From JABFWF01 sp035539135 (GTDB lineage Bacteria; Pseudomonadota; Gammaproteobacteria; Xanthomonadales; Xanthomonadaceae): a stretch of 64,000 bases of DNA. The stretch spans positions 186,001 through 250,000 of the forward strand of contig DATLJD010000008.1 in the NCBI GenBank assembly GCA_035539135.1. Direction: 5' to 3'. How positions within the stretch are numbered: position 1 is the stretch's first letter; every line of letters starts with the position of its first letter. Under the pieces are notes generated by a model that was given only the letters and a program-made list of their open reading frames with translations, searched no databases and had not been told where the DNA came from. The position numbers were made by a program, and so were the translations under genes. Shown piece after piece: positions 23,554 to 33,400 of this stretch.

Positions 23554-23790
23554 ATGTCCCGTATCTGCCAAGTCACCGGCAAGCGCACGACGACCGGCAA
23601 CAACGTCTCGCATTCCAACCGCAAGACCCGCCGTCGTTTCCAGCCCAACCTGCACGAGCGCCGCTTCTGGGTCGCCTCGGAGAACCGTTGGGTCCGCCTG
23701 CGCGTGTCCACCAGCGCCCTGCGCACCATCGACAAGAACGGCATCGAGTCCGTGCTGGCCGAGCTGCGCGCCCGCGGCGAGAAGATCTGA
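23554..23790 (+). CDS. rpmB: 50S ribosomal protein L28
   Basis: This 78-residue L28, the standard gamma-proteobacterial length, starts MSRICQVTGKRTTTGNNVSH and carries the conserved NRKTRRRFQPNLHERRFWV region and STSALRTIDKNG. It is a large-subunit structural protein. An in-frame ORF extends upstream but has no L28 similarity; the ATG at 23554 has GAGGTAAC upstream. rpmG follows after 13 bases. Confidence 0.98.
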   Translation: MSRICQVTGKRTTTGNNVSHSNRKTRRRFQPNLHERRFWVASENRWVRLRVSTSALRTIDKNGIESVLAELRARGEKI

Positions 23791-23803
23791 GGAGCACTGA
23801 ACC

Positions 23804-23968
23804 ATGGCAACCAAGCGCGACAAGATCCGTCTGATCTCCTCCGCCGGCACCGGTCACTTCTACACGACCGACAAGAACAAGAAGAACACCCCGAACAAGA
23901 TGGAGGTCCGCAAGTACGACCCCGTCGTCCGCAAGCACGTGATCTACAAGGAAGGCAAGATCAAGTGA
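23804..23968 (+). CDS. rpmG: 50S ribosomal protein L33
   Basis: This 54-residue cysteine-free (zinc-independent) L33 reads MATKRDKIRLISSAGTGHFY, then TTDKNKKNTPNKMEVRKYDP, and ends KHVIYKEGKIK. It is co-transcribed with rpmB from the promoter at 23347. A GAGGAGC ribosome site overlaps the end of rpmB. A strong intrinsic terminator follows. Confidence 0.98.
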   Translation: MATKRDKIRLISSAGTGHFYTTDKNKKNTPNKMEVRKYDPVVRKHVIYKEGKIK

Positions 23969-23998
23969 TCCGCGCGTAGCGGTCCTTGCGAGCCCACG

Positions 23999-24024
23999 AA
24001 AAACCCGCCTCCCGGCGGGTTTTT
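23999..24024 (+). terminator. Intrinsic terminator of rpmB-rpmG
   Basis: The stem AAACCCGCC/GGCGGGTTT with a TCCC loop is followed by a T-run (TTTTTC), 31 bp after the rpmG stop. Confidence 0.93.
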
Positions 24025-24055
24025 CTTTGCCCGGACGATTCCCGGCCGAACGCGC

Positions 24056-24316
24056 CTAGCGCAGCCGCGCCGCGTAGCGCTTGCCGACGTGGCGGCTGAT
24101 GTAGGTGCTCAGCCGGGCGCCTTCGCCGGCCAGCGCCTTCATGTGCTCGACGTGGAAGCGGCCCGGACAGTCGTAGTTGTACAGGTAGACGTGGCCATCG
24201 CCGAACTCGACCGCCAGCCCGTCGGGCAGGTCCGCGTAGGCGGCCACCCCCGCGCGCCCGCCCTCGCCGCGGTAGCGGCGCAGGTGCAGGCCGGCGGAGG
24301 CAAGGTTGGCGTTCAT
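24056..24316 (-). CDS. Small conserved protein of unknown function (KTSC-like)
   Basis: This 86-residue soluble protein starts MNANLASAGLHLRRYRG. The central strand pair LAVEFGDGHVYLYNYDCPG and the C-terminal GARLSTYISRHVGKRYAARL recall KTSC-type domains, small proteins associated with nucleic-acid enzymes, but the identification is tentative. A TAGGAT box 7 bases before the ATG with no ribosome site suggests a leaderless transcript. It is convergent with rpmG. Confidence 0.62.
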   Translation of the reverse strand: MNANLASAGLHLRRYRGEGGRAGVAAYADLPDGLAVEFGDGHVYLYNYDCPGRFHVEHMKALAGEGARLSTYISRHVGKRYAARLR

Positions 24317-24323
24317 GCCCCCG

Positions 24324-24329
24324 ATCCTA
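24324..24329 (-). promoter_or_regulatory. Putative leaderless-type -10 box
   Basis: The minus strand reads TAGGAT, then seven bases, then the ATG of the 86-residue gene. It fits the TAnnnT pattern seen before several other genes here. Confidence 0.45.
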
Positions 24330-24463
24330 GGCAAGCCGGGGTATGCACCGGATGAAGCGCGCCGGGCGCTGCCGGCCAGGCTTGCCGGCGTTGCCTGCCC
24401 TGGTGCGCGTTGCCCGAACGAGAACGGGCGGCCGCAGCCGCCCGCGCTCCTCCCTGGCTCGGC

Positions 24464-24925
24464 TCAGCGTCCGTCGCGGTCGGCGTCGCCCGGCATCGCG
24501 CGCTCGATGTGGTGCCAGCCGTCGCGCACCGCCTCGCGGGCTTCGCCCCAGGCCAGCCGCGAATTGCCGCGGGTGGTGTCCCAGTCCTGGGCGAGGCGGT
24601 CCTCGACGTCGTCGAAGCGCTGGCCGCGGTAGGCGCCGTAGGTGTCGTAGCCGTACTGGTAGGCGGGCTGGTAGTCGCTCCACTCGCGGCCGCTCGCGTA
24701 GTACGGGCGCTCGCGGTAGGTGTTTTCGAAGTGGCGGGTGTACTCGGTCGGGTTCACCGCCTCGGCGATGCCGCCGCCGGCCTTGGCGCCGACCACGCCG
24801 CCGGCGACGGTGCCGATCACGGTGCCGACCGGGCCGGCCACGGAGCCGATCGCGGCGCCGGCCACGGCGCCGGTCACCGCGCCCGCGCCTTCGCCGATGC
24901 TGTGGTCTTTCTTCAGGTCGCTCAT
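24464..24925 (-). CDS. Glycine-zipper membrane-associated protein
   Basis: This 153-residue protein begins MSDLKKDHSIGEGAGAVTG and has a glycine-zipper stretch (about 12-51; GxxxG/AxxxG repeats such as GAVAGAAIGSVAGPVGTVIG) that can form one membrane hairpin. The hydrophilic C-terminal half is rich in Tyr, Arg and Asp (YRERPYYASGREWSDYQPAY) and contains a FDDVEDRLAQDWD segment common in stress-related bacterial proteins. An AAGGAGAGA ribosome site supports the start at 24925. The function is unknown; a role in envelope stress is only a guess. Confidence 0.72.
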   Translation of the reverse strand: MSDLKKDHSIGEGAGAVTGAVAGAAIGSVAGPVGTVIGTVAGGVVGAKAGGGIAEAVNPTEYTRHFENTYRERPYYASGREWSDYQPAYQYGYDTYGAYRGQRFDDVEDRLAQDWDTTRGNSRLAWGEAREAVRDGWHHIERAMPGDADRDGR

Positions 24926-25036
24926 TGCCGCTCTCTCCTTCGTGGGGAACGCGCCGTCTACGTCGCGGCGTCGTGCAGTCACGTTAGTGGGCGGCGGATC
25001 GCTTCCTCGTGAAGCGCTCGCATTCAGAACACGCGC

Positions 25037-26860
25037 TCACGACGCGGCAACCAGCCGCGCGCGCAAGCCCGACACGCGCTGCACGCGCCGCCCGAGCGCG
25101 GCGCGCAGGGTCGTCTCGTCGGCGCACAGGTGCAGCGCCTCGCGCGCGCGGGTGAGGCCGGTGTAGACCAGTTCGCGCGACAGCACGCGCGCGTCGGCGC
25201 GCGGCAGCACCAGCCACACCTCGGCGTATTCCGAGCCCTGCGCCTTGTGCACGGTGGTGGCGAACGCGCCGGCGTGCGCCGGCAGCGCGGCGGGATGGAA
25301 GCCGCGCACGCCCGTCTCGCCGGCGAACCACGCCACCATCGCGCCGCTGTCGTCCGGCAGGCACACGCCGATGTCGCCGTTGAACAGGCGGTGACGGTCG
25401 CTGTTCTCGGTGACCAGCAGCAGCCGTCCGTGGAAGTAGGCGGCGTGGCGGACGCCGGCGAGCGCCTCCTCGATCCGCGCGTTGAGCCGCGTCGCGCCCT
25501 GCGGGCCGTCGCGCAGGGCGGTGAGCACGCGCGCGCGCTCGGCGAGCAGGAGCGCCCGCGCGGGATCGGTCTCCTGCGCCAGCGCGCGCCACGGCGCCAG
25601 CAGGCGCTCGCGCAGCGCCGGCGCAAGCGGATCGTGCTGGCCGGCGTGGAAGTGCACGCCGCGCAGCGTCCCCGACTGCATCAAGGCGACCGCGGTGTCG
25701 GCGTCGCCCGCGCGCGCGGCTTCCGCCAGCGGCGCCAGCGCGAGGCTGTCGGCCTGGCGCCAGCCGCGGCGCAGGTGCACGCGGTGGCCGGCGAGCGGCG
25801 AGGCCTCCGCCCCGGCGAACAGATCGCCCGCGGCGGGCGCGCCGAGCAGCGGCGCGAGTTGCGCCTCGACGGCCGCGGGCAGCGTGCCGCCTTCGCCGGC
25901 CGCGGCGACGATCGACGCGAGCACGTCGCCCGCCTCCACCGAGGGCAGCTGGTCCGGGTCGCCAATCAGGATCAGCGCCGCGCCCTCGGGCACCGCTTCG
26001 ACCAGCTTGCACATCAGCGGCAGGTCGACCATCGAGGCTTCGTCGACCACGACGACGTCGTACGCCAGCGGGTTGTCGGCATCGTGGCGGAAGCGGGGGC
26101 TGTCCGGGACGACGCCGAGCAGCCGGTGCAGGGTGCGCGCCTGCCCCAGCAGCGCGTCGCACAGCGCGGCGTCGACACCGGCCTGGCGCAGCTCTTCGAC
26201 CGCGCGCCGCAAACTCTGCGCCATGCGGTCGGCGGCGCGGCCGGTGGGGGCGGCGAGCGCGACCCGCGGCGGCGCGTCGTCGAGCGCGCGATGCTGCGCC
26301 GCCAGCATCAGCAGCAGCCTGGCGATCGTGGTGGTCTTGCCGGTGCCCGGGCCGCCGGTCAGCAGCAGCAGCGGCCGCACCAGCGCCAGCGCCGCGGCGC
26401 GCGCCTGCAGGTCGCCCTGCGCCGCGCGCGGGAAGAGTTGCGCGAACAGCGGCGCCAGCAGCGCCAGGTCGCCGCTGACGACGGGCTGCGCCGCGATCCG
26501 GCGCAAGCCGGCGGCGAGCCGGCGCTCGTATTCGCGGTAGCGGCGGAGGTACAGCAGGTCGCCTTCCAGCACCAGCGGCGCCTGCGGATCCGCGGCCTGG
26601 CCGGGCGCGGGCCGGGCGACCCAGGGCGAAGCGTGCAACGCTGCGCGCCAGCCCTCGGCGACGGGCGCGCCATCGCCGGGGTCCGCCGCGCCGAGGTCGA
26701 ACGCGGCGTGGCCGAGCGCGACGGCGCGCATCGCCAGCTCCGCCGCGCGCAGCACCCGCGGATCGGTGGCCGGGTCCAGCCGCCGCAGCACGTCGGCGAA
26801 GGCGCGTTCCACCGGCCCCGTCGTCCCGGCATCCGTCGCGGGGGCGATGCGGCGCGTCAC
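25037..26860 (-). CDS. recD: Exodeoxyribonuclease V subunit alpha (RecD helicase)
   Basis: This 607-residue SF1B 5'-3' helicase subunit of RecBCD acts in double-strand break repair and degradation of linear foreign DNA. Walker A is GGPGTGKTTT at 169-178; VVVDEASMVDLPLM is Walker B/motif II; IGDPDQLPSVEAGDVL is motif III; and TVHKAQGSEYAEVWLVLP with LVYTGLTRAREAL covers motifs V-VI. The ATG overlaps the recB stop (ATGA). Gene order on this strand is recC-recB-recD. Confidence 0.96.
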   Translation of the reverse strand: MTRRIAPATDAGTTGPVERAFADVLRRLDPATDPRVLRAAELAMRAVALGHAAFDLGAADPGDGAPVAEGWRAALHASPWVARPAPGQAADPQAPLVLEGDLLYLRRYREYERRLAAGLRRIAAQPVVSGDLALLAPLFAQLFPRAAQGDLQARAAALALVRPLLLLTGGPGTGKTTTIARLLLMLAAQHRALDDAPPRVALAAPTGRAADRMAQSLRRAVEELRQAGVDAALCDALLGQARTLHRLLGVVPDSPRFRHDADNPLAYDVVVVDEASMVDLPLMCKLVEAVPEGAALILIGDPDQLPSVEAGDVLASIVAAAGEGGTLPAAVEAQLAPLLGAPAAGDLFAGAEASPLAGHRVHLRRGWRQADSLALAPLAEAARAGDADTAVALMQSGTLRGVHFHAGQHDPLAPALRERLLAPWRALAQETDPARALLLAERARVLTALRDGPQGATRLNARIEEALAGVRHAAYFHGRLLLVTENSDRHRLFNGDIGVCLPDDSGAMVAWFAGETGVRGFHPAALPAHAGAFATTVHKAQGSEYAEVWLVLPRADARVLSRELVYTGLTRAREALHLCADETTLRAALGRRVQRVSGLRARLVAAS

Positions 26861-29800
26861 GCGTCGCCTCCCGCCGCGCCGAACAGCGCGTCCACGCCTT
26901 CCACCAGCGCGGCCGGCAATTCCAGGCTCACCACGCCATGCCCCGGCTGCGCCGGATCGAGCCCGCGGCAGAACAGGTAGTGCACGCCGCCGAAGTCGCG
27001 CGCGTAGGCATAGTCCGCGCCACGCCGCACGCGCAGCCAGCGGTGCACGGCGACCGCGTACAGCAGCGCCTGCAGATCGTATTCGCTCGCGGCCATCGCC
27101 TCACGCAACGTCGGCGGGTCGTAGGCGGGCAGGCGGTTGGACTTGTAGTCGAGCACGTGGACCTGGCCGTCGACCGCGAAGGTCAGGTCGATCTTGCCGT
27201 TCATCAGTCCCGACAATCGCGGCCAGGCGCCGAAATCGCGGCGCTCGCGGGCGATGCCATGCGCGTGCAGCAGGGCCAGCAACGCCGCGCCATCGGCGTC
27301 GGCGAGCGTGTAGTGGAATTCGATCTCGGGCACGCGCGCGGCCGCCGGCAACTCGCACAGGCGCACGCGCGTCCTGCCGCAGGGCAGGTCCGCCGCCAGC
27401 GTGCGCGCGACCAGCGACGCCAGCTCGCGCACGCCCTCGTCGACGTCGCCCGCGCCGTAGCCGTGGTCCGCGAGCGCCTTGCGCAGGATCGCGTCCTCGC
27501 CGGCGGGGATGGCGCCGGCGGGCAGGTCGCGCCAGCGCGCGAAATCGGTATGCTCCAGCGCCTGGTGCAGCGCGTTGCCGAAGCGCGCGCCGCCGAAGCG
27601 GCTCGGCGCCGTGGCGAAGGCGGCCAGCGGGCGCTCGTCGTCGGCCGGCGCTTCGTCGCCGGGCAACTGCAGGCCGTGCGGGCGCTGCCGGTGCAGCTGG
27701 CTGAAGCTGTGGATCCACCAGTCGCGGCGCAGCACGCGACGCGGCGCGCGCGGAGGCGGCGCGGCCGGGGCCGGTTGCGGCGGCAGGACGCCGGTGGCGG
27801 CGAGCGGCAGGCCTTCGCGCAGTTCCAGCAGGCCGCCGAGCGCGCGCTGCAGTTCCGCGCCCGGCGCATTGCCGCCCAGCAAGCGGGCCAGCGCGGTGTT
27901 GTCGTTGCCGGCGAGCGGGCCACCGCACAACCACAGCGCGTCGCGTGCGCGGGTGAGGCCGACGTAGAGCAGGCGCATGTCCTCGGCGCGCTCCTCCGCC
28001 TCCGCGCGCGCGCAGGCGTCGGCCCACGCCAGCGGCGCGCCCGGCTGCGGCCAGCGGGTCCTCCACTGGCGCACGCGCACGCCCTGGTCGTCGTGGTAGT
28101 CGATGCAGGCACGGCCGCTGCCGTTGCCGCGACCGATGCCGGCGAAGGGCAGGAACACCAGCGGGAACTCCAGCCCCTTGCTGCGATGCAGGGTCAGGAT
28201 CTGCACGCGGCCGGCGTCGGATTCGAGGCGTGGCCACTGCGTCTCGTCGTCGGCGTCGGCATGCGCGATCGCCGCGCGCAGCCAGTCGATCTGTCCCTGC
28301 GGGCCGAGTCCACGCGCGTTGAGCGCGTCGCTGCGCGCCTCCTGCATGAGTTCGCCGAGTTGCAGCAGGTAGGTGAGTTCGCGCTCCCCTTCCGGGGTCG
28401 CCAGCAGGCGCGCGGCCTGGCGCGCGAGCACGTCGGCGAGCATGGCCTGCGGGCCATGCCGCTCCCAGCGCAGGCGCCACTGCAGCAGGTCCTGCTGCCA
28501 GCGGCGCAGCGCGTCGCCGTCGTCCTCCAGCGCGCACAGCGCGGGCGCGTCGAGGCCGAACAGCGGTGTCGCCAGCACCGCGCGCAGGCGGCGCTCGTCG
28601 CCGGGCGCGGCCAGCGCGAGCAGCAGCGCGAGCAGGCCCTGCGCCTGTTCGGTCGCGAACAGGCTGCCGCGGCCGGCGCTGACCGCGGGCACGCCACGGC
28701 GGGCGAGTTCCTCGCGGATCGCCAGGCCCTCCTCGTGGGTACGCACCAGCACCGCGCAGTCGCGCGGCTGCAGCGGGCGCAGGGCGCCGCCGTCCAGGCG
28801 CTGCGCATGGCCATCGCGGGCGGCCTGCAGCAGGTCACGGATGGCATCGGCGGCGAGGCGCGCGGCGATGCGGATGGACTCGGGCTTGGTCCAGGGCTTG
28901 CCGTCCGCGCGCGCCGGCACGCCATGGAACACCAGCGCGGGGGCGGGCTCGCCGTCGCGCCACAGGTCGGCGTCGCAGGCGCGGCCACCGGGCTCGCCCG
29001 GCGCGAAACCGATGCCGCGGCCGAGCGCGTGCTCCGGCGCGCGCGAAAACAGTGCGTTGACCGCCGCCAGCACGCAGGGCCGCGAGCGGAAGTTGCGCAA
29101 CAGCGGCGCCGCCGCCTGCGCGCCGCGCTGGGCGGCCAGATAGGTCTCGACGTCGCCGCCGCGGAAGCGGTAGATCGCCTGCTTGGGGTCGCCGACCAGC
29201 AGCAGGCCGCCGGCGTCCGTCGCGGAAGGGGCGTCGGCGGCGCCGAACAGCCGCTCGAAGATCGTCCACTGGCGCGCGTCGGTGTCCTGGAACTCGTCGA
29301 CCAGGACCAGCGGGAACTGCGCGCGCAACGCGGCAGACAGGCGCGGCGCGAGCGCGGGATCGGTGACGGCCGCGTGCACCGCGGCGATCAGGTCGTCGTA
29401 GTCGCGGTAGTGGAAAGCCCGCTTGTCGGCGGCGTCGCGTGCGCGGGCCAGGTCGCGCAGGGCATGCAGGCGCTGCAGGTCGGCGGCTTCCGCGGCGCGC
29501 AGGTATTGCTCGATCGGTTCGCTGAGCGCGAGCGCCGGCGGAGCCGTCCTGGCGCTCTTCAGCCACGCCGCCTGGATGCCTTCGGCAGTCAGGCGCTCCA
29601 GTTGCGGATGCGGGCGCAACGGCACGGCATCGCCCTGCGCAGCCAGCCAGTCGAACAGTTCCCCGGTCGGGATCGCTTTCTTGCGATCGCGACTCAGCGC
29701 GCGCGCCGCCTCCGCGACGCGCAAGGCGGCGCGCGCCTCGTCGCCGGTCGCCAGGAAGCACGCGCGGAGTTCGCCCCAGGCGACGGCAACGGCTTCGGCG

Positions 29801-30465
29801 GCATCGCGCTCGGGCGGCGGTGGCAGCAGCGGTTCGGGCGCGAGCAGGTCGCGCAGCGCGCGCGCCAGCGCCTCGACGTCGCCGAACCAGGCCTGCAGGA
29901 AGGCGGCGCCTTCCGGCGTGCGCGCGGTCGCGCGCCACAGCTCCACCGCCAGCGCGCTGCGCTGCGCGGCGTTCGCCGGCGCGAGCTCGGGCGCGCGCAG
30001 CGGCTGGCCGGCCTCGACCGCGTGCTCGGACAGCAGCCGCTGGCAGAAGCCGTGGATGGTGGTGATCGCGGCGAGGTCCATCTCGCGCGCCGCACGCGCC
30101 AGGCGCAGGCGCAGGGCGGGCAGGGATTCGCGCGTGCCGTCCGCGCCCACGCCCTCCAGCGCCGCGTGCAGCAACCGCCGCAGCAGCGCGGTTTCGGCGT
30201 CGTCGCCGTCGCGGGCGGGCGCATCGCCGTCGTGCCACTGGCGCGCGAGGTCCGCGGCGCGCTGCAGGCGCAGGCGCACGCGCTCGTGCAACTCCTGGGT
30301 CGCGGCGACGGTGTAGGTGACCGCAAGCACCTGCGGCACCCGCAGGCGGCCCACGATCACGGCGCGCGCGAACAGTCCGGCGAGGGCATAGGTCTTGCCC
30401 GTGCCCGCGCTGGCCTCGATCAGGCTGCGTCCCAGCAGCGGCGTGTCGAACACGGTCGCGCTCAT
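26857..30465 (-). CDS. recB: Exodeoxyribonuclease V subunit beta (RecB helicase-nuclease)
   Basis: This 1202-residue 3'-5' SF1A helicase has a C-terminal nuclease. The N-terminal Walker A ASAGTGKTYAL is at 18-28; LVLVDEFQDTDARQW and LLVGDPKQAIYRFRGGDVETY are helicase motifs II-III; LTLHRSKGLEFPLVFLP and YVGLTRARDALWL are motifs V-VI. The nuclease active site is in KIDLTFAVDGQVHVLDYKSN, with the preceding HQALEHTDF histidine. The start MSATVFDTPLLG at 30465 overlaps the recC stop; a longer ORF to 30633 has no homology-like sequence. Confidence 0.96.
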   Translation of the reverse strand: MSATVFDTPLLGRSLIEASAGTGKTYALAGLFARAVIVGRLRVPQVLAVTYTVAATQELHERVRLRLQRAADLARQWHDGDAPARDGDDAETALLRRLLHAALEGVGADGTRESLPALRLRLARAAREMDLAAITTIHGFCQRLLSEHAVEAGQPLRAPELAPANAAQRSALAVELWRATARTPEGAAFLQAWFGDVEALARALRDLLAPEPLLPPPPERDAAEAVAVAWGELRACFLATGDEARAALRVAEAARALSRDRKKAIPTGELFDWLAAQGDAVPLRPHPQLERLTAEGIQAAWLKSARTAPPALALSEPIEQYLRAAEAADLQRLHALRDLARARDAADKRAFHYRDYDDLIAAVHAAVTDPALAPRLSAALRAQFPLVLVDEFQDTDARQWTIFERLFGAADAPSATDAGGLLLVGDPKQAIYRFRGGDVETYLAAQRGAQAAAPLLRNFRSRPCVLAAVNALFSRAPEHALGRGIGFAPGEPGGRACDADLWRDGEPAPALVFHGVPARADGKPWTKPESIRIAARLAADAIRDLLQAARDGHAQRLDGGALRPLQPRDCAVLVRTHEEGLAIREELARRGVPAVSAGRGSLFATEQAQGLLALLLALAAPGDERRLRAVLATPLFGLDAPALCALEDDGDALRRWQQDLLQWRLRWERHGPQAMLADVLARQAARLLATPEGERELTYLLQLGELMQEARSDALNARGLGPQGQIDWLRAAIAHADADDETQWPRLESDAGRVQILTLHRSKGLEFPLVFLPFAGIGRGNGSGRACIDYHDDQGVRVRQWRTRWPQPGAPLAWADACARAEAEERAEDMRLLYVGLTRARDALWLCGGPLAGNDNTALARLLGGNAPGAELQRALGGLLELREGLPLAATGVLPPQPAPAAPPPRAPRRVLRRDWWIHSFSQLHRQRPHGLQLPGDEAPADDERPLAAFATAPSRFGGARFGNALHQALEHTDFARWRDLPAGAIPAGEDAILRKALADHGYGAGDVDEGVRELASLVARTLAADLPCGRTRVRLCELPAAARVPEIEFHYTLADADGAALLALLHAHGIARERRDFGAWPRLSGLMNGKIDLTFAVDGQVHVLDYKSNRLPAYDPPTLREAMAASEYDLQALLYAVAVHRWLRVRRGADYAYARDFGGVHYLFCRGLDPAQPGHGVVSLELPAALVEGVDALFGAAGGDA

Positions 30466-33400
30466 CGCAGCTGCTCCGGGTCCGCCGGTCGTGCGCCGGA
30501 CAGCGCCGCGAACACTTCGGTCGCGGTGGCGGCGAAGCGCGCGCGCGCCGCCGCGTCGTCGTCGAGGAACGGATCGCGGCCGCGCAGCGCGATGCGCGTC
30601 GCCGGGCCGGCTTCCGCGCGGTCGGCCTGCCATTCGTTGCCCAGCCAGCAGTCGCGGGCGGCGCGCACCGCGGCGTGTTCGTCCTTCTCGTCCAGCACGT
30701 GCACGTAGCGGTAGCCCGCCTTCGGCAGGAACACCAGCGGTGCGCGCAGCGCGTGCTCGCGCACCGCGAGCAGCGATTCGAGGATGTCGGCCGCGTTCGC
30801 GGCGGGTAGCGCCGGCCGCGGCGTCAGCGCAGGCGGTTCGCCCTTGGCCGGCACCGCGAGTTCATGCAGCGCCAGTCCCGCGCTCGCCGCGCACAGGTGG
30901 TCCAGCCCGTGGCGCACGGCGTGGCCGCCGTGCACGCCGCCGGGGTTGAGCACGACCCGCAGCACGCGCCCGTCGTGCACGCCGTCCAGCGCGCCGCGCA
31001 CCACGTGGCGACCGAGCGCGACCGCCACCGGCATGCGCGCGCCCTCGGCGCCGAAGCCCGCCTCCAGCGCGAGGGCGGCGAAGGGCGCGATGTCCTCCAG
31101 CGTGTCCGCCACGATCGCGCGGCCGTCCGCGCCGGGCGCCACCAGCGCGCGGGCGAGCAGGCGGGCGTGCAGCGCGCGCGCATCCGGGCGCGCGCCGCGC
31201 GCCAGCCAGTCGCGGAACACCGCGTGGCGCAGCGCGTGGTTGCCGAGCGCGTCCGGCGGGCCGAGCGGTTCATGTTCGGGCAGCGGCGGCTCCTCTTCCG
31301 GCAGCCGCAGGCCCAGGCCCTCCTGCAGGTACACCGCGTGCGGGCGTTGCAGCGCTCGGCGCAGGCGGTCGAGACCAACGACCGCGCCCTCGTCCTGCTC
31401 GCGGCGCGGCAGCAGCAGGGTCGGCGGCGCGAACACCGGCGGCGCCTGCGCCGCGGCGGCGTCGTGGGCGGCGCCGGCGAGGTGCCAGCGCGCATCGTGG
31501 CTGAAGCGGCGCGGCTCGACGGCGAGGCCGTCCGGCAAGCGCTCGCCCTCGTGCGCCGCGCCGAAGGCGGCCGGCGCGAACGGCTGCAGCGCGTGGCGCA
31601 CGACCAGCGCCTCGCGTATCAGCGCGGGCTCGCCTGCGTGGTAGTGCGCGGCGGCATCCAGCAACTCGCTGACCACCGCCGAGGGTTCGCGTCGCGTGTT
31701 GTCGCGCGGGTCCATGCCGCACCAGCTCAGGTACAGGGTGCGCCCCGCGGAGGACAGCAGCTGCAGGAACAGATAACGGTCGGCGTCGCGACGCGATGGA
31801 TCGCCGACCCGCCGCTCGCGACTGTCCAGCGCGCGGGCGATGCGGTTGAGCGGATCGCGCGCGTCGCGCGCCGGGAACGACGCCTCGTCCATGCCGAGCA
31901 GGCAGATCACCCGGAACGGGATCAGCCGCATCGGCACCATCCGCCCGAAGCAGATGCCACCGGACAGGAACGGCGCGCGCGCATCGGCCTGCGCGAGTTC
32001 GGCGCGCAGGTACTCGAGCACCACCGCGTGCGCGACCGGCGCGTCGTAGCCGGCCTGCCCCGCGCTTTCGGCGAAGCCCGCGATCGCCTGGCGCAGGCGC
32101 CGCAGCACGGCCTCGTCGGGCGTGTCGCGCTCGGCCGCGAACGCGTCGTCGAGCAGCACCGCCAGCGTGTCCTGCCAGGCCGCCGGCGGCTGCGCCGCGG
32201 CGAGCCGCGCGCGCGCCTCGCGCAACAGGGCGAGGAAGCGCAGCAGTGCCTCCAGCGTGGCGGCCGCCTGGCCTTCGAGCTCCGGCCACGGCGCGACCGT
32301 GGCGACATCCGCGTCGGCGCCGGTGGCGTAGCCGAGCAGCAGCCGCTGCAGCGCGAACTCGAATGTGTAGGCGCCATCGTCCGATGCTGCGTCGTGTTGC
32401 GCACGGTCGGCCGCGTCCAGCCCCCAGCGCGCGCCCGCGGCCTGCAGCCAGTCCTGCAGGCGGGCGCGCTCGGCGTCGTCCACGCCGAAGCGGGCGGCGA
32501 TCGCCGGCACCGCGAGCAGGTCGATCACGTCGCCCTGGCCGGGCGCGCGCAATGGCAGCTCGAGCAGCCGCAGGAACGCCTCGGCGACCGGTGCGCTCGC
32601 CAGCGGGCTGGTGTCGGCGATCGTGTACGGCAGCTCGCGCGGGGTACCGAGGGCGCCGCCGAACACCGCTTCGACGTGCGGCGCGTACAGGTCGATGTCG
32701 GGCGCGAGCACGGCGATGTCGCGCGGCTGCAGCGCCGGTCGCCCGGGCTCGGCCGGCGCCTCCAGCAGCGCGCGCAGCTGGTCGTGCAGCACCTGCACCT
32801 CGCGCAGGCGGGTATGGCAGGCGTGGAACTGCAGGCTCGCATCGTGGCGGTCGACCTGCGCGCGCGGCCACGCGTCGTCGGCGTTGCCTTCGAGCGGCGC
32901 GCGGTTGTCGAGGATGTCGGCCTGCAGGCGGCCGAGCAGGGTATCGCGCGGCGGCTCGGCGAACGGCACCAGCTCGAAGGACGCGCGCACCGCCTCGCCG
33001 CCGCCCAGCGCCGCAATGAAGTCGCGCCCGGCCTGGCCCCACGCCGCCAGCAGCGGATTGGGCCGCTCGCCGAGGAAGGCGTCGTCGTCCGCCGGCACGT
33101 AGTCGGCGGCCCAGCGCGCGAGGTCGCCCCAGTACGCGCGTGCCGGCGTGTGCAGGTAGAAGTGCTGGACGCCGGCGCGCGCCTGGCTGGCGATGACCTG
33201 CAGCACGTCCGGCGAGACGTTCTGGCAGGCGAACACGAACAGCCGCGGCGGCAGCCCGGCTGGCACCTCGCCTTCGGCGCCGAAGCGGCGCAGGTAGGCG
33301 TCCAGGCGGCGGGCGCGATGCGCGTGGCCGCGGGCGACCCGCCGCCACAGCTCCGCCTCGAAGTCGCCGGCCTCGGCGCCGCGCTCCCAGCGCAGCAGCC

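Noticed and set aside
26938..30708. Open frame of 1256 codons antisense to recB
   Set aside because: Opposite a strongly supported RecB with all helicase and nuclease motifs. Long antisense frames are expected at this GC content, and the translation is low-complexity Arg/Gln/Ala/Val sequence.
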